Shown here: piece by piece, positions 59,774 through 64,000 of the stretch
Position numbering within the stretch: the first letter of the stretch is position 1
How the letters are laid out: each line of letters begins with the position of its first letter
Assembly: GCF_014168815.1 (NCBI RefSeq)
Contig: NZ_AP021972.1
Location: 1,178,001-1,242,000 of the forward strand
Source: Klebsiella sp. WP3-W18-ESBL-02
Lineage (GTDB): Bacteria > Pseudomonadota > Gammaproteobacteria > Enterobacterales > Enterobacteriaceae
Direction: 5' to 3'
DNA length: 64,000 nucleotides
Notes under the pieces: generated by a model
What the model was told of the DNA's origin: nothing
Database searches by the model: none
What the model saw: the letters and a program-made list of their open reading frames with translations, nothing else
Translations under genes and position numbers: made by a program

Positions 59774-60490
59774 GTGGGACGTAAATGGGCCAACATTGTT
59801 GCTAAAAAAACCGCCAAAGACGGTGCAACATCTAACGTATATGCAAAGTTCGGTGTGGAAATCTATGCTGCTGCGAAACAAGGTGAGCCGGACCCGGAAT
59901 CAAACTCAGCTTTAAAATTCGTTATTGAACGTGCGAAGCAAGCGCAGGTTCCAAAGCACGTTATCGATAAAGCCATTGATAAAGCTAAAGGTGGCAGCGA
60001 CGAAACGTTCGTACAAGGGCGTTATGAAGGCTTTGGGCCGAATGGTTCCATGGTTATCGCTGAAACGCTGACTTCCAATGTAAACCGTACCATTGCTAAT
60101 GTTCGCAACATTTTCAATAAAAAAGGCGGAAATATTGGTGCGACGGGTTCTGTCAGCTATATGTTTGACAATACTGGCGTGATCGTATTTAAAGGAACCG
60201 ATCCTGACCGTATTTTTGAAATTTTGCTGGAAGCTGAAGTTGATGTTCGCGATGTAACCGAAGAAGAAGGGAATATCGTTATTTATACCGAAGCAACTGA
60301 TCTTCATAAAGGCATTGCAGCGCTTAAAGCAGCCGGGATTACTGAGTTCACATCAACAGAATTAGAACTGATCGCGCAATCAGAAATTGAACTTTCGCCA
60401 GAAGATTTAGAAGTCTTTGAAGGGCTGGTTAATGCCCTTGAAGATGACGATGATGTTCAGAAAGTTTATCATAACGTTGCAAATCTCTAA
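59774..60490 (+). CDS. yeeN: YebC/PmpR-family protein YeeN
   Basis: A 238-residue member of the TACO1/YebC family; YebC-type proteins act in translation (relief of polyproline stalling) and were earlier called transcription regulators. It follows E. coli YeeN over its whole length (MGRKWANIVAKKTAKDGATS; FVQGRYEGFGPNGSMVIAETLTSNVNRTIANVRNIFNKKGGNIG). The start is GTG at 59774 after the ribosome site ggaga. Codon use is visibly AT-richer than in neighbours. In K-12 yeeN sits near asn tRNAs, not here. Confidence 0.93.
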   Translation: MGRKWANIVAKKTAKDGATSNVYAKFGVEIYAAAKQGEPDPESNSALKFVIERAKQAQVPKHVIDKAIDKAKGGSDETFVQGRYEGFGPNGSMVIAETLTSNVNRTIANVRNIFNKKGGNIGATGSVSYMFDNTGVIVFKGTDPDRIFEILLEAEVDVRDVTEEEGNIVIYTEATDLHKGIAALKAAGITEFTSTELELIAQSEIELSPEDLEVFEGLVNALEDDDDVQKVYHNVANL

Positions 60491-60504
60491 TTATATATTA
60501 AAAG

Positions 60505-60530
60505 AATCTGCCGTTATGGCAGATTTTTTA
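60505..60530 (+). terminator. Terminator after yeeN
   Basis: AATCTGCC-gttat-GGCAGATT followed by TTTTA is an intrinsic terminator 15 bases after yeeN. Confidence 0.9.
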
Positions 60531-60694
60531 TCTTTGTAATTTTTATAAAAATAAATCCAGCCAGCAGTGATGGTGATATTAATGGCTGCTGCTCAAAAGT
60601 CTTCTCCCGAATTTAAATTTCAGGCCTTTATTCTCTTCGCGGTCGGTAGCGTATTGTGCCGTCTGGGTACACGGCACAATGGTTGAGTAGGGGA

Positions 60695-61609
60695 TTAAGC
60701 CTTTTCGGCGATCACGTCCTGGACCAGCCAGTCATGGAATATTTTTACTTCATGCCGCATGGTGTGATGTTGCGGGGTCACCAGATAATAGGACCATGTG
60801 AGCGGCCAGCGATGCCTGGGGTGCAGCAGGACCAGTTGTTCGGTTGCGATAAGCTGCTTCACCAGCGCGTATCGTACAATTGCCACTCCACGTCCGCTCA
60901 GGGCCGACAAAACGACGGCGGCTGTGGAATTGATGTGCAAGCCGTTTTCATGGGCCGCGGGCGCGCCGACCGCGCTGAGGACATCATCCCATGAGGGAAA
61001 ATGCGCGCCGGGGTGCGGCGTGTCATCATGGATCAGTTTCTGCGCGGCGAGCCATTCACCGCAGGTGGTTTTCTCCGCGGGTACCAGGCGCGGGCTGCAG
61101 ACCAGCACCGCTTCTTCGTCCATTAGCCAGGTTTTATTCACGCCCGGCCAGTCTCCCTGACCGCAGCGAATGCCTATATCGGCTTCGCCGTGTGACACGT
61201 CCATGAGCTTTTCGGTGACGTTGAGCCGTAGGTCAATGCTTTCATGGGTTTCAGAAAAGCGATTCAGCCGTTCCATCAGCCAGTTCATCATCAGCACCTG
61301 TGAGGCGGTTACGACAACAACAGAACGAGCCCGCCGCCCACGTAGTTTATTTAATCCGGACTCCAGCTTATCAAGCCCTTGGGTAATGTCCTGTAAGGCG
61401 TCCTGCGCTTCATCCACCAGCGTCAGACGCTCCTTACCTGAACGGGTACGGTGAAGCAGCGGATGCCCAACCCAGTCTTCCAGCGAGCGAACAAGCTGGC
61501 CTACGGCCGCAGATGTGACGCCCAGTTCCTGTGCTGCGCCGGTAAAGCTGCCGTGCCGAGCGGTGGCTTCAAAGGCGTGCAGCCATTTCAGTCGGTTAAG
61601 CGATCGCAT
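60695..61609 (-). CDS. LysR-family regulator, GcvA-like (divergent to the SDR)
   Basis: A 304-residue LysR protein with the GcvA-type N-terminus (LNRLKWLHAFEATARHGSFTGAAQELGVTSAAVGQLVRSLEDWVGHPLLHRTRSGKERLTLVDEAQ) and substrate domain (RLNVTEKLMDVSHGEADIGIRCGQGDWPGV). It faces away from the short-chain dehydrogenase gene, 176 bases from its start codon, the usual layout for a regulator and its target. Effector unknown. Confidence 0.92.
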   Translation of the reverse strand: MRSLNRLKWLHAFEATARHGSFTGAAQELGVTSAAVGQLVRSLEDWVGHPLLHRTRSGKERLTLVDEAQDALQDITQGLDKLESGLNKLRGRRARSVVVVTASQVLMMNWLMERLNRFSETHESIDLRLNVTEKLMDVSHGEADIGIRCGQGDWPGVNKTWLMDEEAVLVCSPRLVPAEKTTCGEWLAAQKLIHDDTPHPGAHFPSWDDVLSAVGAPAAHENGLHINSTAAVVLSALSGRGVAIVRYALVKQLIATEQLVLLHPRHRWPLTWSYYLVTPQHHTMRHEVKIFHDWLVQDVIAEKA

Positions 61610-61785
61610 GACCTCTGTCCTGATTGATTATTTTCTTCAGTATACGCCGCCAAGAAAGATTTTCTTTTCTGTGCCGTTATTTCTTCTCAGTCGTCAATCA
61701 CCGCTCTGGGTGACATTCTGCTGCCACACGATGAAAAGCAGCGCTCTTCATCAATGACAACCAGATGATTTGAACGAGGTTAGCG

Positions 61786-62562
61786 ATGAACGCATCTTTT
61801 GCCGGTAAAAAACTGTTAGTGGTTGGCGGGACGAGTGGTATGGGGTTCGAAACGGCGAGGCTGATCCTGAAAAATGGTGGCAGCGTGGTACTGATCGGCC
61901 ATCGTCAGGATAAAGCCGAGCAGGCTCGCCGGGCGCTGGCCGCTGATGGGCAGGTTTCCATCATCGTTGCAGACCTGATGAAAGAAGACGGAATGCAGCA
62001 AGTGATGAAGACCATTAACGCTGAACATAAAGATATCAATTTGTTGGTCAACGCGGCTGGCGTGTTCTTTCCGAAAGCGTTCACCGAACATGACATGTCT
62101 GATTACGATAAGTATATGAGTATCAACCGCGCGACCTTCTTCATCACCCGCGATGTGGTGCGTAATATGGTTGACGGCGGTTTGAAAGGCTCCATCGTTA
62201 ACATCGGCTCTATGTGGGCGCAGCAGGCTATCGGTGCTACCCCGTCTTCAGCCTACTCTATGGCGAAAGCGGGCCTGCATGCGTTGACTAAAAACCTGGC
62301 CATTGAGCTGGGAGGGAAAGGCATCCGCGTCAATGCCGTCTCTCCGGCGGTTGTTCACACGCCAATTTATGAAGGTTTTATTGCGAAAGCTGACGTGAAG
62401 AATGTGATGAATAGCTTCGACAGCTTCCACCCGATTGGCCGCGTGGGAACGCCGGAGGATATTGCTGAAACTATTGCCTTCCTGCTCTCTGATAAGACTG
62501 AGTGGGTCACCGGTGCTATCTGGGATATCGATGGCGGCGTGATGGCGGGTCGTAACGCCTGA
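61786..62562 (+). CDS. Short-chain dehydrogenase/reductase
   Basis: A 258-residue classical SDR with nucleotide motif GGTSGMGF (TGXXXGXG-like), NNAG-like LVNAAGVFF, catalytic Ser in VNIGSMWAQQ and YxxxK in AYSMAKAGLHAL, ending with the IWDIDGGVMAG block. Cofactor preference is not clear; HRQDKAEQ after the second strand (Arg) suggests NADP. Substrate unknown; control by the divergent LysR protein is likely. It is the last chromosomal gene before the island boundary. Confidence 0.92.
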   Translation: MNASFAGKKLLVVGGTSGMGFETARLILKNGGSVVLIGHRQDKAEQARRALAADGQVSIIVADLMKEDGMQQVMKTINAEHKDINLLVNAAGVFFPKAFTEHDMSDYDKYMSINRATFFITRDVVRNMVDGGLKGSIVNIGSMWAQQAIGATPSSAYSMAKAGLHALTKNLAIELGGKGIRVNAVSPAVVHTPIYEGFIAKADVKNVMNSFDSFHPIGRVGTPEDIAETIAFLLSDKTEWVTGAIWDIDGGVMAGRNA

Positions 62563-62780
62563 TGACCATGCTGCAGGCGGCGCTGGAGTTATTAAGCAAA
62601 TGCAGGCTGTGCGCGATGGGCAGGTGACTGACGCGCACAGGAGCGCATTGCTGGTGAAAAGGCGGTGATGCGCGCTTGGTCTGGCTCCCTTTTATCATGG
62701 GTGCACGTTCGGTAGACCGCTGCATTGCGGGTACCGATTTTATGGGCTTCTGGCGGGTTATTCCTGGAAGCGACAGACAC

Positions 62781-62816
62781 AAAAAAGCCCGCAGGGCTTG
62801 CGCCGTGCGGGCTCTT
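62781..62816 (-). terminator. ssrA-type terminator at island boundary
   Basis: On the minus strand AGCCCGCACGGCGC-aa-gccctgcgggct with a run of six T matches the terminator that follows ssrA (tmRNA) in E. coli. Here it has no full ssrA in front of it, only a short degenerate 3' end (62860-62881), so it was left behind by an insertion. Confidence 0.85.
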
Positions 62817-62859
62817 AGGACTTCATCGGATGACTCTGGTAATCACCGATGGAGAATTT

Positions 62860-62881
62860 TGGTGGGCTGGCGGAGTCTGAA
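62860..62881 (-). other. Degenerate ssrA 3' end: likely attR of an ssrA-integrated island
   Basis: Minus-strand TTCAGACTCCGCCAGCCCA plus CCA resembles the tRNA-like 3' end of tmRNA (T-arm and acceptor ending CCA) with a few changes. It is followed by the stretch aaattctccatcggtgat and the ssrA terminator exactly as downstream of ssrA in E. coli. An integrase recombining in the ssrA 3' end replaces it at one end of the island and leaves the original tail at the other; this is that far end. Genes to the right (63020-64000) would belong to the island and those to the left to the chromosome. CP4-57 of E. coli uses the same site. Confidence 0.75.
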
Positions 62882-62936
62882 TTGGTGCTGTAATTAATTG
62901 AAATAAATTAGCTAACTTCTAATTCAACTTTTCTTT

Positions 62937-62954
62937 GGTGCCTATATAGGTGCC
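62937..62954. repeat. Short repeat/palindrome just inside the island
   Basis: GGTGCC-TATATA-GGTGCC: a direct repeat of six bases around an AT core, with the palindrome CCTATATAGG inside, 55 bases inside the boundary. It may be an integrase arm site, but that is only inferred from position. Confidence 0.35.
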
Positions 62955-63019
62955 TAAAAATTTTTTCACCCCTTTTTGCTCAGTAAAGAGGTGGGTTGCG
63001 GAAAGAAAACTGACACTAC

Positions 63020-63340
63020 TTAAGTTCTCATTTCCCTCATAGCCCGTCTGGCTTTTAGAATGTCTACAGCAGTAATAAAAGGCGACTGTTCTTGCCAGCT
63101 AAACCCCTTACGATCGATGCGAACCAGTTCGTATTTTTCCACCAGAAAATTAACGGCATCGGCTAAAGAGATACCGGCATCGATATGTTCCTTAATCACA
63201 GTTTCATCACTGAATGGCGTGTCATTCAGTGTCAGGCCATAGTGCTGTTCCAGCAAACGTGTCAGTAACATTTGCCAGACAGCCACGGGTGACAGGCAGT
63301 GCTTCACCGCCCGCTGAGTTGTTGCAGGTAAAGTTTTCAT
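63020..63340 (-). CDS. cbtA: Type IV toxin CbtA (YeeV/YpjF family)
   Basis: CbtA toxins bind FtsZ and MreB and block cell division and shape. From MKTLPATTQRAVKHC the protein has 106 residues, and the family core is clear: LLTRLLEQHYGLTLNDTPFSDETVIKEHIDAGISLADAVNFLVEKYELVRIDRKGFS. It is shorter at the C-terminus than YeeV (124) and about the size of YpjF. The frame is open upstream to 63403 across the antitoxin end. The antitoxin gene lies 20 bases upstream in the same operon, the usual order. Confidence 0.93.
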   Translation of the reverse strand: MKTLPATTQRAVKHCLSPVAVWQMLLTRLLEQHYGLTLNDTPFSDETVIKEHIDAGISLADAVNFLVEKYELVRIDRKGFSWQEQSPFITAVDILKARRAMREMRT

Positions 63341-63360
63341 ATTTGCTCTCGTGAAGGTAA

Positions 63361-63678
63361 TTAACGCTGAGTGAGGTAAATGGCGATGTATATGTAGCCG
63401 CAACTGCCAAGGGTGTCGGCTTCGCAGGTAAAACCGTTGTGATACAGGGTGACGCAGTGGGCATGATGGGGGCTGAGTTCACCGGTGGTCAGCATCGATT
63501 CCATCTGGCGGATAAAGTGCGGGAATGTTTCATCCAGCTTCTGGCATTCGGCGTCACTGAACTTACCGGTGATACTGGCCCGGTCAGCTAGGTAGTGCAG
63601 CCGGTTGCCCTCCTGCACCAGACGTGTTCCCAGGCGCGGCGTGATATCGCGCTGCAAGCCCCAAGTGATGTTGCTCAT
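63361..63678 (-). CDS. cbeA: Antitoxin CbeA (YeeU/YfjZ family)
   Basis: A 105-residue antitoxin that does not bind the toxin but bundles FtsZ and MreB filaments to oppose it (type IV). The family sequence is seen end to end: MSNITWGLQRDITPRLGTRLVQEGNRLHYLADRASITGKFS and TFPHFIRQMESMLTTGELSPHHAHCVTLYHNGFTCEADTLGSCGYIYIAIY. It is followed by cbtA and preceded by a yeeT-like gene, as in E. coli CP4 elements. Confidence 0.94.
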   Translation of the reverse strand: MSNITWGLQRDITPRLGTRLVQEGNRLHYLADRASITGKFSDAECQKLDETFPHFIRQMESMLTTGELSPHHAHCVTLYHNGFTCEADTLGSCGYIYIAIYLTQR

Positions 63679-63696
63679 TACAGTTCTCCACTATTG

Positions 63697-63918
63697 TCAG
63701 TTTAGGGTGATGCTCATCAGGCAGGCATAAGGCCCGTTGCGGTCCTGGCGGCGTTCGGCGTACACAGCCAGGACTCCTGTGATATCCGGAACGTCCCTGC
63801 CGGTGTAATGGCAGACGCTACCGTGCCACTGATATTTTCCGGTGCAGTAGCGAAAGATTCGGGACTCAGGATGCTGGCGGTATATCGTCATTGCCCGGCG
63901 TTTACTGATAATTTTCAT
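63697..63918 (-). CDS. yeeT: DUF987 protein, YeeT-like
   Basis: A 73-residue protein of unknown function, the same length as E. coli YeeT (MKIISKRRAMTIYRQHPESRIF; VLAVYAERRQDRNGPYACLMSITLN). The frame is open four codons further upstream. It lies between a radC-like gene and cbeA, the conserved yeeSTUV order of P4-like islands. Confidence 0.92.
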   Translation of the reverse strand: MKIISKRRAMTIYRQHPESRIFRYCTGKYQWHGSVCHYTGRDVPDITGVLAVYAERRQDRNGPYACLMSITLN

Positions 63919-63926
63919 GTCATACC

Positions 63927-64000
63927 TCACAGCAGACCGTGTTCTGCGAACGAATAGATTTGCCTGCCGCCGACAATCAAGTGGTCAGGGACGCGGATAT
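63927..64000 (-). CDS. RadC-family protein (YeeS-like), only the C-terminal end
   Basis: The last 24 residues are present on the minus strand, ending IRVPDHLIVGGRQIYSFAEHG and LL, then TGA. This is the conserved C-terminus of RadC/YeeS JAB-domain proteins (HIIVG...SFAE). The rest lies beyond the window. It is the first gene of the yeeSTUV-type block of the island. Confidence 0.88.
   Translation of the reverse strand, partial: IRVPDHLIVGGRQIYSFAEHGLL

Noticed and set aside
62563..62780. Short open stretch GVIKQMQAVRDGQVTDAHRS after the SDR gene
   Set aside because: It looks protein-like and may be the remnant of a lost gene, but it has no start and I recognise no family, so I do not list it as a pseudogene.

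Overview
The window is chromosomal DNA of a member of the Enterobacteriaceae (GC-rich, Enterobacter/Leclercia/Citrobacter/Kluyvera-like; I cannot fix the genus). Most of the first 40 kb follows the E. coli K-12 order from hypF through recA, csrA and luxS to ygaV, read in the opposite direction to the K-12 map. Differences from K-12 are easy to see: there is no sorbitol (srl) operon between mltB and gutQ, no ygaZH, no nrdHIEF beside proVWX, and no stpA beside alaE. A zinc-type ABC transporter lies between mltB and pncC.

Layout. 1-3.2 kb: hypF (5' end cut by the window edge) and a nickel transporter, both supporting [NiFe] hydrogenase maturation. 3.2-9.2 kb: the NO-detoxification genes norW and norV and their activator gene norR. 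norR is split by an IS3-family element of about 1.6 kb with a 6-bp target duplication, although its three binding sites and the sigma-54 promoter of norVW are intact. 9.2-14.7 kb: gutQ, mltB, a Zur-box-preceded zinc ABC operon headed by an unannotated ~34-residue membrane peptide, and pncC. 14.7-20.8 kb: recA (LexA box), recX, alaS, csrA, then tRNA-Ser and four identical tRNA-Arg genes with a 19-nt 3' tRNA fragment. 20.9-24.8 kb: BON lipoprotein, yqaB, yqaA, gshA, the sRNA MicA on the minus strand with a sigma-E promoter, and luxS. 25-35 kb: a sugar-type GPH transporter, emrRAB efflux, an MFS exporter and the proVWX osmoprotectant transporter. 35-40 kb: an AhpD-like/MocR divergent pair, ygaM, ygaC, alaE, a 59-residue DUF2158 protein, ygaP and ygaV.

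40-62.6 kb is a variable region with no K-12 counterpart at this place. It holds a four-gene chaperone-usher fimbrial operon, a TonB-dependent siderophore receptor with its own binding protein, a secreted protein with five 11-residue LEA-like repeats, and a Fur-box-controlled heme operon (receptor, HmuT, radical-SAM ChuW, ChuX, ChuY, HmuU, HmuV). That operon contains the anaerobic heme-breakdown enzymes but no chuS. It ends with a dienelactone-hydrolase-like protein, two LysR regulators, yeeN and a short-chain dehydrogenase.

At about 62.8 kb the minus strand carries the transcription terminator and a degenerate 3' end of ssrA (tmRNA). I read this as the distal attachment site of an island inserted in ssrA, as CP4-57 is in E. 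coli. Beyond it are cbtA/cbeA toxin-antitoxin genes, a yeeT-like gene and the tail of a radC-like gene, which are typical cargo of such islands; the island continues past the right edge. The strongest new points are the norR disruption, the membrane peptide coupled to the zinc transporter, the ssrA-type island boundary, and the 11-residue repeat protein beside the iron/heme genes.
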